NCBI GenBank assembly: GCA_036251935.1
Contig: CP133967.1
Location: 2,489,488-2,553,487, forward strand
Direction of reading: 5' to 3'
DNA from: Orbaceae bacterium lpD04
GTDB taxonomy: Bacteria > Pseudomonadota > Gammaproteobacteria > Enterobacterales > Orbaceae
DNA length: 64,000 nucleotides
Under the pieces are notes generated by a model. The model made no database searches, had not been told where the DNA came from, and was given only the letters and a program-made list of their open reading frames with translations. Position 1 is the first letter of the stretch. Each line of letters begins with the position of its first letter. Below are positions 9,854 through 21,619 of the stretch, one piece after another. The position numbers and the translations under genes are program-made.

Positions 9854-10234
9854 TCTTTAATTACCATAATCATGATTATTGAATTGAGTTAGTGAATTAA
9901 GTTAGTTAGCTGATGTTGTCAATTTAGCGCAAATTTTTTATAAGAAAAACCATTTATTGGAAATTAAAGACTCTTTTGCGATCTATATTCCAACAATTAA
10001 ACAATGAATTAAATATTTACAGTCTTGTTTTAAGAAATAATAACAAATATATTTCTTAATAATTTTAATATAAAGTTGTTAGACCATTTGATAGATGGAA
10101 GGCAAAACAAGAAAAAACAATATAATACTATGGGTAAAACCTTGAGCTAACGAATTCAAGTTAGGTTCAAGGCTTTATTATTGAAAAGCGATCAAAAATA
10201 GCGAGATTTAGAGAACTATAAGCCATTAATCATA
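9854..10234. other. Intergenic region between glnB and sxy
   Basis: No gene seen in 381 bp. From the right it holds the glnB terminator hairpin (10136-10172), then AT-rich sequence with the sxy promoter, and ends with the perfect palindrome ATAATCATGATTAT at 9866-9879, 12 bp before the sxy start codon. Confidence 0.5.
10136..10172 (-). terminator. Terminator of nadE-glnB
   Basis: CCTTGA/TCAAGG and CTAAC/GTTAG form an 11-bp stem with one bulge and an 8-nt loop; on the minus strand it is followed by TTTT. It lies about 60 bp past the glnB stop. The short T run makes it moderate. Confidence 0.55.
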
Positions 10235-12209
<1,975 letters not shown>

Positions 12210-12340
12210 ATAAAACTCATTATGCTGATAAAAATAAGCACTAAGTTTAAATGATTCTAAGTTGCGCTGCTAGTTTTTTATGTTTAACATATTGCTAGCC
12301 CGAGTTGTCATATACTCTAAAAAATAACGGCAGGATGATC

Positions 12341-13420
12341 ATGTTAAAAACGCTAACGGTTTCACTAAGTGATCGTAGTTATCCAATCACAATTGGTGAA
12401 CATACCTTAACAAATTTCGAATATTTTAAATTAAAGCCTGGCCAACGTGTTTTAATTGCAACGAATGAAACCATTGCTCCGCTTTATTTATCATCGCTCA
12501 CCAATATGCTTGAGCAAAATGGCATTAAAACTGATCACGTTATTGTGCCTGATGGTGAACAATATAAAACCATGGAAACATGGAATATTATGTTATCGAC
12601 TTTATTAAAAAATAATCACACGCGTAACTCTATTTTAATTGCACTTGGCGGCGGCGTTATTGGTGATGTAGCCGGATTTGCCGCGGCATGTTATCAGCGC
12701 GGAATTAAATTTATCCAAGTTCCTACAACCTTACTCTCACAAGTAGACTCGTCAGTCGGCGGTAAAACTGCCATTAACCATCCGCTTGGTAAAAATATGA
12801 TTGGAGCTTTTTATCAACCACAGTCAGTTGTGATTGATCTTAATTGCCTAAAAACCTTACCTATGCGTGAACTATCAGCAGGGCTTGCTGAAGTGATAAA
12901 ATACGGTGTGATCCTTGATTCAGCGTTTTTTAGCTGGCTTGAAAATAATATCGATGCCTTACTTGAACTTAAGCCCAGTGCGATGAGTTATTGTATTTAT
13001 CACTGCTGTAAACTTAAAGCGCAAGTTGTTGCATCTGATGAAACTGAACAAGATATGCGTGCTATTTTAAATTTAGGCCATACTTATGGTCACGCAATTG
13101 AAGCTGAACTTGGCTATGGTAATTGGTTACATGGTGAAGCCGTTAGCGTGGGGATATTAATGGCTGCGCAAGCCGCTAAACTATTAGGTCATTTTACTGA
13201 AAGTGATATTGAGCGAATCAAAAATTTATTAATCAAAGCGCAATTACCGGTAGCAAGGCCGCCACAAATGAGTGCTCAATCTTATATTCCTCATATGTTA
13301 CGTGATAAAAAAGTATTATCAGGTAAATTACGTTTAGTGCTGCCAACAAAAATTGGTCATGTTGAAGTCATTAATGATGTGAGCCAAGATATCGTCTTAA
13401 AATCAATTGAGCTTTGTTAA
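12341..13420 (+). CDS. aroB: 3-dehydroquinate synthase
   Basis: AroB converts DAHP to 3-dehydroquinate, step two of the shikimate pathway, using NAD and a divalent metal. The start at 12341 ([19 protein letters not shown]) has AGGA five bases upstream and gives 359 residues (E. coli 362); a TTG at 12305 would add 12 residues without family support. Hallmarks are [34 protein letters not shown], and the metal-binding [11 protein letters not shown] with a later HGEAV. It stands alone here; aroK, its usual partner, is not adjacent. Confidence 0.95.
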   Translation: MLKTLTVSLSDRSYPITIGEHTLTNFEYFKLKPGQRVLIATNETIAPLYLSSLTNMLEQNGIKTDHVIVPDGEQYKTMETWNIMLSTLLKNNHTRNSILIALGGGVIGDVAGFAAACYQRGIKFIQVPTTLLSQVDSSVGGKTAINHPLGKNMIGAFYQPQSVVIDLNCLKTLPMRELSAGLAEVIKYGVILDSAFFSWLENNIDALLELKPSAMSYCIYHCCKLKAQVVASDETEQDMRAILNLGHTYGHAIEAELGYGNWLHGEAVSVGILMAAQAAKLLGHFTESDIERIKNLLIKAQLPVARPPQMSAQSYIPHMLRDKKVLSGKLRLVLPTKIGHVEVINDVSQDIVLKSIELC

Positions 13421-13440
13421 AATATAAGATAAATAATATC

Positions 13441-13470
13441 GGTCGTCACTAAGTGCTAATAGTAACGACC
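13441..13470. terminator. Hairpin between aroB and apbC
   Basis: GGTCGTCACT and AGTAACGACC form a 10-bp stem with one mismatch and a 10-nt loop in the convergent region 20 bp after aroB. Neither side has a proper T run, so it may only be an RNA 3'-end stabiliser. Confidence 0.35.
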
Positions 13471-13498
13471 AATTATGTTTGATGAGTAGTGGCACTAT

Positions 13499-13540
13499 TT
13501 TCGTTATTTTTTTGTTGTAAGATATCATTATAGTGAAAAA
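13499..13540. repeat. 42-bp intergenic repeat, copy A
   Basis: This copy begins TTTCGTTATTTTTTTGTTG and continues TAAGATATCATTATAGTG. It differs from copy B (44269) at three of 42 positions and from copy C (51948) at about four. It lies in the convergent gap after aroB, 14 bp before the apbC stop. On the minus strand it contains TATAAT. It has no long hairpin. Function unknown. Confidence 0.7.
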
Positions 13541-13553
13541 ATATAGTTTAAAT

Positions 13554-14639
13554 TTATAACGCTTTAAACGAGATATCCGGTAAAATCACTTGCCCTTGAA
13601 AATACAATTCTGCAGCAACGCGATCGGCTAGCTGGCAATACATAGTGGCAAATTCACTATCAGCTTGGTTGACAACTGTTGGCTTACCACTATCAAGGTC
13701 TTGTCTTAATGATTTATGTAAAGGGATTTGACCTAACAGTTTGGTTTGATATTGCTCGGCTAATTGCTTAGCACCTCCCTCGCCAAATATCGCTTCATGA
13801 TGTCCACAGTTTTCACAAATATGATAGCTCATATTTTCAACAATTCCGATGGTTGGAATATTGACTTTATTGAACATCACAATGCCTTTTTTAGCATCAA
13901 TTAAGGCAATATCTTGTGGCGTTGTGACAATAATACTCCCAGTTACAGGAATACTTTGTGCAAGCGTTAGCTGAATATCGCCTGTTCCTGGCGGCATATC
14001 AATCACCAAATAGTCTAATGCTGGCCAAAGCGTATCTTGTAAAATTTGTAACAGTGCTTTGCTTGCCATTGGCCCACGCCATACCATCGCATTATCAGGA
14101 TCAACTAAGTAACCAATTGAATTTGTTGCCAGTCCATAAGCCATAATCGGCGTCATATGTTGATTGTCAGGAGACATTGGGTGCTGATTTTGAGTGGCAA
14201 GCATGGTTGGAATAGAAGGACCATATATATCAGCATCAAGTAAACCAACGTTTGCCCCTTCACGCTGTAGTGCAAGCGCAAGGTTAACGGCAGTTGACGA
14301 TTTACCAACCCCCCCTTTGCCCGAACTAACCACAATAATATTTTTAATATTATTCACCGCGTGCTGTTCATTTGCTCGCTTTAACGTTGCAATATTGTAT
14401 TCAATCGACCAATCGATACTTTTCGTTTTCGTCAATTTAAGCAGCTGCACTGTGACTGTTTGCTTTAATTGTTCATATGCACTTTGCCAAGCAAAAGGCA
14501 TGACTAATTTGATAGATAATCTATCTCCAATTATTTCACACTGCTTAATGGCATTAAGTTCAAGTAAGTTTTTATGTAAAGTGACGTGAGTAAACGCAGC
14601 TAAAAGAGCGTTAACTTGAGATAAGTCGTTTACTGACAT
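13554..14639 (-). CDS. apbC: Iron-sulfur cluster carrier ATPase ApbC/Mrp
   Basis: Mrp/ApbC proteins are P-loop ATPases that carry and deliver [4Fe-4S] clusters to apoproteins. The 361-residue protein has an N-terminal DUF59/MIP18-like region (about 1-90), the deviant Walker A SSGKGGVGKS at 105-114, and the cluster-binding CENC at 275-278. VIDMPPGTGD is at about 212-221. It is divergent from metG, as in E. coli, with 180 bp between start codons. Confidence 0.93.
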   Translation of the reverse strand: MSVNDLSQVNALLAAFTHVTLHKNLLELNAIKQCEIIGDRLSIKLVMPFAWQSAYEQLKQTVTVQLLKLTKTKSIDWSIEYNIATLKRANEQHAVNNIKNIIVVSSGKGGVGKSSTAVNLALALQREGANVGLLDADIYGPSIPTMLATQNQHPMSPDNQHMTPIMAYGLATNSIGYLVDPDNAMVWRGPMASKALLQILQDTLWPALDYLVIDMPPGTGDIQLTLAQSIPVTGSIIVTTPQDIALIDAKKGIVMFNKVNIPTIGIVENMSYHICENCGHHEAIFGEGGAKQLAEQYQTKLLGQIPLHKSLRQDLDSGKPTVVNQADSEFATMYCQLADRVAAELYFQGQVILPDISFKAL

Positions 14640-14819
14640 TATTTAACCTTTGTAACGAAATTATTTAGTAGAAATTATGGCACAAATCTGGCGATAATCC
14701 TATGTTTGATGTAGTATTTACAGATCGCTCAATAAAATTTTCTTGCATGCATATTTGGCAAGGAATAATATCGATGGCTTCAATTAATATAAAAATTAAA
14801 TACAATAAAAGGTAACAAG

Positions 14820-16847
14820 ATGACTGACAAACGTAGAATTCTAGTAACGTGCGCCCTTCCTTACGCTAATGGCTCGATTCATTTAGGCCACATGCTTGAA
14901 CATATTCAAGCAGACGTTTGGGTGCGTTACCAGCGAATGCGTGGTCAAGAAATTTACTTTATTTGTGCTGATGATGCCCACGGCACACCGATTATGTTAA
15001 AAGCACAGCAATTGGGAATAACGCCAGAAGAGTTGATTGCGGGTGTAAAAAAAGAGCACCAACAGGACTTTGCTGGTTTTAATATTAGCTTTGATAATTA
15101 CCATTCAACCCACAGCCCTGAAAACCGTGAATTATCAGAACTTATCTATTCACGCTTAAAGGCAAATGGTTATATTAAAACGAAAGTAATTTCACAGCTT
15201 TATGATCCAGAAAAGCAGATGTTTTTACCTGATCGTTTTGTAAAAGGGACTTGCCCGAAATGTAAAGCACCAGATCAATATGGCGATAACTGCGAAGTGT
15301 GTAGTGCAACATATAGCCCAATTGACTTAATTAATCCTAAATCAGTTGTTTCAGGCGCAACGCCAATTGTTAAAGAATCCGAGCACTATTTCTTTGACTT
15401 ACCCGAATTTAAAGCGATGTTACAAACTTGGATCCGCTCAGGTACACTTCAAGAACAAGTTGCAAATAAAATGCAAGAATGGTTTGAAGCAGGACTTCAA
15501 CCATGGGACATTAGCCGCGATGCACCTTATTTTGGTTTTGAAATTCCTGATGCGCCAGGTAAATATTTTTATGTTTGGCTTGATGCGCCAATTGGCTATA
15601 TGGGATCGTTTAAAAACTATTGTGACCGAGTTGGTAACTTAAGTTTCGATGATTTTTGGCAAAAGGAATCGAAAACAGAACTCTATCATTTTATTGGTAA
15701 AGATATTGTCTACTTCCATAGCCTATTTTGGCCAGCAATGCTTGATGGTAGCGCTCATCGTAAACCAACGAATATTTTTGTACATGGTTATGTAACGGTT
15801 GATGGCGCAAAAATGTCAAAATCGAGAGGAACGTTTATTCAAGCAAGTACCTACTTAAAACATATTGAGCCTGATTGTTTACGTTATTATTATGCGGCAA
15901 AATCATCATCAACTATCGATGATATTGATTTAAACCTTGAAGATTTTGTGCAACGTGTGAATAGTGATATTGTTAATAAGGTGGTTAATTTAGCCTCTCG
16001 CTGTGCAGGATTTATTACTAAACGTTTTGATGGCAAATTATCATCTCATATCGCAGATCAAACGCTATATGATCGATTTGTACAAAAAGCAGAGGTTATT
16101 GCAAGTTACTTTGAGTCAAGAGAACTCAGCAAAGCAATTCGCGAAGTTATGGCACTTGCTGATGAAGCTAATCGTTATATTGATGAAAAAGCGCCATGGG
16201 TTGTTGCTAAACAAGAAGGCCAAGATCAGTTGTTACAAGATATCTGTTCAATGGGGATTAATCTATTTAAGGTATTAATGACTTATTTAAAACCCGTAGT
16301 GCCAAGCCTTGCACAGCGTAGTGAGGCGTTTTTAGCTACCAACTTAGATTGGGATAGTATGGCTACGCCACTTACTAATCATACAGTGAATAAATTTAAA
16401 GCATTATTCACCCGTATCGAAATGGCAAATATTGAAAAAGTGATTGAAGAAACTAAAACGCTTTTAGCGCCAGCAGATCCCGTTTCAAATTCAACAGTAG
16501 AGCCTATTGGCGATACGATTAATTTTGATGATTTTGCTAAGGTTGATTTACGCGTTGCACTGATTAAAGATGCGAAATTAGTCGATGGCTCAGATAAGCT
16601 ATTACAACTGACATTAGATTTAGGCAATGAAGTACGTAATGTATTTTCGGGGATCCGCAGTGCCTACTCAGATCCAAGTATATTAGTTGGAAGACTTACA
16701 GTGATGGTTGCCAACTTAGCGCCTCGAAAAATGCGCTTTGGTGTTTCAGAAGGAATGGTACTTTGCGCTAGTGGTAAAGAAGATAAAAATGGACTCTACC
16801 TTTTATCACCTGATAGTGGTGCACAGCCTGGCATGAAAATTAGCTAA
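14820..16847 (+). CDS. metG: Methionyl-tRNA synthetase
   Basis: MetG charges tRNA-Met and initiator tRNA with methionine. The 675-residue class I enzyme has HLGH at 21-24, KMSKS at 331-335, and a zinc knuckle with C145, C148, C158 and C161. The C-terminal part (from about 565, [14 protein letters not shown]) is the tRNA-binding/dimerisation domain found in E. coli MetG. The ATG follows AAAGGTAA. It is followed by a short strong hairpin, and it converges on poxB. Confidence 0.97.
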   Translation: MTDKRRILVTCALPYANGSIHLGHMLEHIQADVWVRYQRMRGQEIYFICADDAHGTPIMLKAQQLGITPEELIAGVKKEHQQDFAGFNISFDNYHSTHSPENRELSELIYSRLKANGYIKTKVISQLYDPEKQMFLPDRFVKGTCPKCKAPDQYGDNCEVCSATYSPIDLINPKSVVSGATPIVKESEHYFFDLPEFKAMLQTWIRSGTLQEQVANKMQEWFEAGLQPWDISRDAPYFGFEIPDAPGKYFYVWLDAPIGYMGSFKNYCDRVGNLSFDDFWQKESKTELYHFIGKDIVYFHSLFWPAMLDGSAHRKPTNIFVHGYVTVDGAKMSKSRGTFIQASTYLKHIEPDCLRYYYAAKSSSTIDDIDLNLEDFVQRVNSDIVNKVVNLASRCAGFITKRFDGKLSSHIADQTLYDRFVQKAEVIASYFESRELSKAIREVMALADEANRYIDEKAPWVVAKQEGQDQLLQDICSMGINLFKVLMTYLKPVVPSLAQRSEAFLATNLDWDSMATPLTNHTVNKFKALFTRIEMANIEKVIEETKTLLAPADPVSNSTVEPIGDTINFDDFAKVDLRVALIKDAKLVDGSDKLLQLTLDLGNEVRNVFSGIRSAYSDPSILVGRLTVMVANLAPRKMRFGVSEGMVLCASGKEDKNGLYLLSPDSGAQPGMKIS

Positions 16848-16856
16848 TGATTATTC

Positions 16857-16879
16857 TAGGGGAATATAATATTCCCCTA
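16857..16879. terminator. Bidirectional hairpin between metG and poxB
   Basis: TAGGGGAATAT and ATATTCCCCTA form an 11-bp palindrome about an A, ten bases after the metG stop. T runs are poor on either side, so termination is plausible but not strong. Confidence 0.5.
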
Positions 16880-16941
16880 AATTTACCTTACTATAAATAA
16901 CTTTCGATGAAAATTGGTTATAGTTAATACTAAATATGGTA

Positions 16942-18666
16942 TTACTTCTTAATAAAGTTATCTTTGATTAGATTGATAAAATCGCTACCTTTACCTTCTA
17001 ATGTTGCCTTAGCACTATACAAAGCCATCCCTTTAACCTCATCAAGTGTTGTAACTGGCGGCATAATAAGTTCATTTGCATTAGTATGTACATCTAGAAG
17101 TGCGGGGCCATCATAAGTTAAAAATTCTTTAACCGCGTGCTCTAATTCCTCAGCATTCGTCACTTGTTTTCCATAAAACCCGATACTTTGGGCTAATTGA
17201 GCAAAATTAGGGTTGTTAAGGTCTGTGTAACGCTCAACTAAGCCTTCTCCCTTTTGCTCTAACTCAACGAAATTTAGCGAATGATTATTTAATACGACAA
17301 CTTTAATCGGTAATTTTTCTTGAATAGCAGTCAATAAATCGCCTAATAACATGGCAAGCCCACCATCACCAGATATAGAAATAACTTGTTTTTGCGGATA
17401 TGCTTTTTGTAATCCTAGCGCTTGTGGCATGCCATTAGCCATCGAACCATGTTTTAGGCTAGACATGGTTCTACGCCGACCATTAACATGAATATGCCTT
17501 GATAACCATACCATTGCCGAGCCAACATCAGCAGTGAAAATAGCATCGTCACTAGCATAACGATCGAGTAAATCAACTAAATATTGAGGATGAATTAACT
17601 GATCACTTGATGCGACGACTTTTTTATCAAGCTTAGCAACAGCTTTTCGATACAGAGCAACATATTTATCTAAAAACGTGTGATCTTGCCTTGATGTTAA
17701 TAATGGCATTAAGGCTTGTATCGTCGTTTTCACATCGGCAACAACGCCACAATTAACAGCGTGACGTAAGCCAATACGGGTTGCGTCGTGATCAACTTGA
17801 ATTATGGTTGCATTATCAGGATAGAATTGAGACCAAGCAAAGCCACATCCCAATATTAATAATGTATCGCAAGACTTGATCATGTCAAAGCCGCCTTTCG
17901 TACCAAACATGCCGGTCATGCCAACATTATAAGGATTATCATACTCAATAAAATCTTTAGCTCTTGAAGTATGTGCAATTGGCGCTTTTAGTAATGCTGC
18001 AAGCTGAACTAGCTCATCATGAGCATATCGGCAACCAATCCCTGCATAAATACCAATATTTTTACCCTGCTCTATTAATTCGACTGCTTTTTTAAGTTCA
18101 GTAATATCCGGTGATAAGTGTGGTTTAGATTGCTGTGGTAAATAGCAAATAATATCTTCAACTTCGGCTTTACTGATATCAACGGGTAAAATTATTACCG
18201 AGACACCTCGCTGGCTAATAGCTGTTTGTACAGCCTCGGTGAAAACGCGACGAGCACTGTGGGGATTAATAACTTGCTGACAAAATACAGAGCAGTTTTT
18301 ATAAATACTTTCAAAATCAACTTCTTGAGGAAAGTCAGAGCCTAACGTATCAGTTGCAAGCTGACTAGCAATAAGGACAACTGGCGCACCATTACGCTGA
18401 GCTTCATAAATACCATTAATGAAATGTAGACTTCCTGGCCCACAAGATCCAGCGCAAGCAGTTAATCTATCAGCAACAAAAGCTTCGGCCCCGGCAGCAA
18501 ATGCACCAACTTCTTCATGCCTTACGTGTACCCACTCAATATCGCTATGATAAATCGCCTCGGTAACGTAATTTAATGTATCACCAACTACGCCATAACA
18601 GTGTTTAACACCAGCCTCAGATAAGACGTCAATTAATATCTGTGCAACTTTTTTCTTCGCAGCCAT
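16942..18666 (-). CDS. poxB: Pyruvate dehydrogenase (quinone) / pyruvate oxidase
   Basis: PoxB decarboxylates pyruvate to acetate and CO2, passing electrons through FAD to ubiquinone at the membrane. The 574 residues match E. coli PoxB (572) in order and motifs: the thiamine-diphosphate glutamate in RHEEVGAFAAGAE (E51 or E52), the FAD domain in the middle (EYDNPYNVGMTGM), and GDGGLAMLLGDLLTA with NN for the cofactor and magnesium. The C-terminus ends in basic and hydrophobic residues (FINLIKDNFIKK), which is like the lipid-binding tail. GGGAG precedes the ATG. It is probably monocistronic. Confidence 0.94.
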   Translation of the reverse strand: MAAKKKVAQILIDVLSEAGVKHCYGVVGDTLNYVTEAIYHSDIEWVHVRHEEVGAFAAGAEAFVADRLTACAGSCGPGSLHFINGIYEAQRNGAPVVLIASQLATDTLGSDFPQEVDFESIYKNCSVFCQQVINPHSARRVFTEAVQTAISQRGVSVIILPVDISKAEVEDIICYLPQQSKPHLSPDITELKKAVELIEQGKNIGIYAGIGCRYAHDELVQLAALLKAPIAHTSRAKDFIEYDNPYNVGMTGMFGTKGGFDMIKSCDTLLILGCGFAWSQFYPDNATIIQVDHDATRIGLRHAVNCGVVADVKTTIQALMPLLTSRQDHTFLDKYVALYRKAVAKLDKKVVASSDQLIHPQYLVDLLDRYASDDAIFTADVGSAMVWLSRHIHVNGRRRTMSSLKHGSMANGMPQALGLQKAYPQKQVISISGDGGLAMLLGDLLTAIQEKLPIKVVVLNNHSLNFVELEQKGEGLVERYTDLNNPNFAQLAQSIGFYGKQVTNAEELEHAVKEFLTYDGPALLDVHTNANELIMPPVTTLDEVKGMALYSAKATLEGKGSDFINLIKDNFIKK

Positions 18667-18786
18667 CTATAACTCCCTATATCTTGTTTAGCATATTGTT
18701 AATAATATTTAAGCTTATTATCTAAACTTAAGCAAGCCTAAATCCTCACTTACTTTAGCCATTTTTCATAAAAAGATTGATATTAT

Positions 18787-19911
18787 TTAATTAGTTATTG
18801 GTATAGCTAAGTGGCTATTGGCAGTCGGTTTAAGTAACCATACTCGGCCATAATGATTGTAATAACCGGCCTTATGACCTGCCTCATCACCAATCCCTTG
18901 ATAAACATCAAGGTGTTGGCCTTTGATTGCGCCACCAACATCGAGTGCGATCATTAATCGTAATTCTCTTTGCCCACGATAAACGCCTTTATCATCAAGT
19001 AATGGAACATCAATAAGCATCACTGAGCCAGCGGGAATAATAGATTGATCTGATGCAACCGCAGCTTTAGCAACCAATGGGATCCCTGTTGAACCAACAA
19101 CGGCGCCATTATATTGTGGCTGAAAGAAAACCGCTGATGCATTTTGTTTTAATAAATTAATGACCTTTTGTTCATTTTGTTTATCTGCCCATGCTTTAAT
19201 CGCTTGCATCGAGACCTTATCTCGATCAATTTCGCCTTGTTCAATAAGCAATCTACCAATACTTTTATAAGGATGGCCATTTTTACCACTGTAACCAAAG
19301 AAAACTAGTGGTTCATTATTTTCAAAATCAATGTAGCCACTGCCTTGTACTTCCATTATAAAGTTATCAATTAGTGACTGAGTATAAGCAATTTCAAGTT
19401 TTTGACCATCAAAGGCGCCATTGTAGATCTCTTCTCTCGTCGGCAATTCACCTTGCCAGTTAGTTGGTTTGGCATAAATTGGGTAACGAAACTCACTATC
19501 GGGTTGATGCCTTGCTTTTAACACTGGCGTATAGTAACCAGTTAGGTGAACATTACCCATCTGATCTTGGCCGATAAGCTGATAATTACTTAAACCAACT
19601 CGATTAAACTTGTCCGTTGTAAAACCAGATGCTATCCACTGATTAATTGCTTGATAAATAGCCTGATTTTTTTTATATAATGAGGGTGATGTTCGCTCAA
19701 TAGCATTAACTTGCATTAAATAATCAGCAATATTAATAGGAATACCTAGGTGAGGTTGTGATAAATTAAAATTATTTGCAAGCTGTCCATCTAAATATTG
19801 TTGGCCTTGATCGGTAGGATGATTGCTACAACCCGTAATCATACATCCAATAATTAAGACCAAAAATACAACGTATCTTGGCGTGAATTTTGTAAGATAT
19901 TTATTTCTCAT
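18787..19911 (-). CDS. mltA: Membrane-bound lytic murein transglycosylase A
   Basis: MltA is an outer-membrane lipoprotein that cleaves murein glycan with 1,6-anhydro product formation. The lipobox ITGC follows a hydrophobic signal (YVVFLVLIIGCM). The MltA core lies in the middle and the C-terminal 3D domain shows IALDVGGAIKGQHLDVYQG, with the aspartates used in catalysis. The ATG start at 19911 (MRNKYLTKF) gives 374 residues, near E. coli 365; a TTG at 19938 extends the frame by nine codons. It is divergent from cycA and alone on its strand. Confidence 0.92.
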   Translation of the reverse strand: MRNKYLTKFTPRYVVFLVLIIGCMITGCSNHPTDQGQQYLDGQLANNFNLSQPHLGIPINIADYLMQVNAIERTSPSLYKKNQAIYQAINQWIASGFTTDKFNRVGLSNYQLIGQDQMGNVHLTGYYTPVLKARHQPDSEFRYPIYAKPTNWQGELPTREEIYNGAFDGQKLEIAYTQSLIDNFIMEVQGSGYIDFENNEPLVFFGYSGKNGHPYKSIGRLLIEQGEIDRDKVSMQAIKAWADKQNEQKVINLLKQNASAVFFQPQYNGAVVGSTGIPLVAKAAVASDQSIIPAGSVMLIDVPLLDDKGVYRGQRELRLMIALDVGGAIKGQHLDVYQGIGDEAGHKAGYYNHYGRVWLLKPTANSHLAIPITN

Positions 19912-20024
19912 TTTGCTATACTCATCAAATTGGTGCAAAAAAGGCTAAGACAGCCACTTATAAGCCCATTACTATAATGATTTTTATATCATAAAAAAAT
20001 TTAATCATTATTCTAAATAAAAAT

Positions 20025-20058
20025 ATTGATATCACTATATAGAGCCATTAATATCAAT
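20025..20058. promoter_or_regulatory. Inverted repeat ATTGATAT N18 ATATCAAT upstream of cycA
   Basis: Two perfect 8-bp arms at 20025-20032 and 20051-20058, 37 bp before the cycA start, in the mltA/cycA divergent region. The half-site resembles the ATTGATA arms before the 60315 hydrolase gene. Possible operator; regulator unknown. Confidence 0.3.
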
Positions 20059-20095
20059 TGGTTGTTAATAAAATTACTCAAGGAATAAAGATACC

Positions 20096-21490
20096 ATGAA
20101 TTCAGTTAATGATACTGGGTCTTCGCAAGAAAATAAACTTAAACGCAATTTATCTAATCGACATATTCAATTAATTGCAATTAGTGGGGCTATTGGTACC
20201 GGATTATTCATGGGATCGGGTAAAACAATAAGTTTAGCAGGCCCTTCCATTATTTTCGTTTATATGATCATTGGCTTCGTCCTTTTTTTCGTTATGCGCG
20301 CAATGGGCGAAATTTTATTATCTAATCTTAATTATAAGTCATTTAGTGACTTTGCCGCCGATTTGCTTGGTCCTTGGGCCGGTTTTTTTACCGGCTGGAC
20401 TTATTGGTTTTGTTGGGTTGTGACGGGAATAGCTGATGTGGTCGCTATTGCGGGTTATGCTCAGCATTGGTTTCCAGCGCTAGAAGCTTGGATCCCAATG
20501 ACACTTTGTATTTTAGTTTTATTATCACTTAATCTACTTACCGTTAAAATGTTTGGTGAAACTGAATTTTGGTTTTCGATGATTAAAATCGTTGCGATCT
20601 TCGCCCTTATTGTTATTGGCATTGTTCTTATCGTGACCGCCTATTATTCGCAGCAAACCAATTCAACAGCCGCAGTTAGTAATCTTTGGCAATATGGTGG
20701 CATGTTTCCAAAAGGAATGATGGGCTTTTTTGCTGGATTCCAAATCGCAATTTTTGCTTTTGTAGGCATTGAGCTAGTTGGTACTACCGCTGCTGAAACG
20801 AAAGATCCGACCAAAAATTTACCTCGCGCAATTAATTCTGTACCAGTACGAATTATCTTCTTTTATGTATTTGCCTTAATTATTATCATGAGTGTGACGC
20901 CATGGATTTTTATATCTGCCAATAAAAGCCCATTTGTAGAATTGTTTACCTTAATTGGTTTGCCTGCTGCTGCGAGTTTAATTAATTTTGTAGTCTTAAC
21001 ATCCGCTGCCTCATCAGCTAATAGTGGTATTTACTCAACGAGTCGAATGCTATTTGGGCTAGCAAAGAAACACGATGCGCCATCGATGTTTGGCAAACTT
21101 TCAAATAGGTCAGTACCGGCTAACGGTTTAATGTTTTCTTGTATCTGTTTACTTGGCGGGGTGGTACTTATTTATATGGTTCCAGATGTCATTACTGCAT
21201 TTACAATTGTCACAACTATTTCAGCCATTTTATTTATGTTTATCTGGTCTATGATTTTGTTATCCTACATTATATACCGTATCAAGCGCCATCATTTACA
21301 CCAGCAATCCGTATTTAAAATGCCTGGTGGAATTGCAATGTGTGTTATCTGCTTAGCCTTCTTTGTTTTTGTCGTCGTCCTACTCACGTTAGAAACAGAT
21401 ACTAGACAAGCGCTAATTGCAACGCCGATTTGGTTTATTATCCTTGCTATCGGATATACAATGCGAAAATGGCTTAGTAAGTCAAATTAA
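20096..21490 (+). CDS. cycA: D-serine/D-alanine/glycine:proton symporter CycA
   Basis: CycA imports glycine, D-alanine and D-serine across the inner membrane with protons. The 464-residue protein has twelve predicted membrane helices of the amino acid-polyamine-organocation family. It is nearly collinear with E. coli CycA, including RHIQLIAISGAIGTGLFMG, FTGWTYWFCWVVTG, FAGFQIAIFAFVGIE followed by LVGTTAAETKDP, and SASSANSGIYSTSRMLFG-like blocks. The N-terminal soluble stretch and basic RNLSNRH precede helix one. It has its own strong terminator. The ribosome-binding AAGGA is rather far (11 nt) from the ATG. Confidence 0.93.
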   Translation: MNSVNDTGSSQENKLKRNLSNRHIQLIAISGAIGTGLFMGSGKTISLAGPSIIFVYMIIGFVLFFVMRAMGEILLSNLNYKSFSDFAADLLGPWAGFFTGWTYWFCWVVTGIADVVAIAGYAQHWFPALEAWIPMTLCILVLLSLNLLTVKMFGETEFWFSMIKIVAIFALIVIGIVLIVTAYYSQQTNSTAAVSNLWQYGGMFPKGMMGFFAGFQIAIFAFVGIELVGTTAAETKDPTKNLPRAINSVPVRIIFFYVFALIIIMSVTPWIFISANKSPFVELFTLIGLPAAASLINFVVLTSAASSANSGIYSTSRMLFGLAKKHDAPSMFGKLSNRSVPANGLMFSCICLLGGVVLIYMVPDVITAFTIVTTISAILFMFIWSMILLSYIIYRIKRHHLHQQSVFKMPGGIAMCVICLAFFVFVVVLLTLETDTRQALIATPIWFIILAIGYTMRKWLSKSN

Positions 21491-21503
21491 TCCCTCATGA
21501 CTA

Positions 21504-21545
21504 AAAACAGTTTAATTATTTGAATTAGGCTGTTTTCATTTTTTT
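21504..21545 (+). terminator. Terminator of cycA
   Basis: AAAACAG/CTGTTTT plus two G-U pairs and TAATT/AATTA make a 14-bp stem with a 5-nt loop, followed by CATTTTTTT. It lies 13 bp after the stop. Confidence 0.82.
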
Positions 21546-21619
21546 ATAACGCCTATTTTTTGCTTATGTTATGATAAATTCATCTTTATTAATAACCTAA
21601 TAAATAACGAAAGCTAGCT

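Noticed and set aside
14194-14589. 131-codon plus-strand frame
   Set aside because: It is fully antisense to apbC, which has complete catalytic motifs; no promoter or ribosome-binding site supports it.
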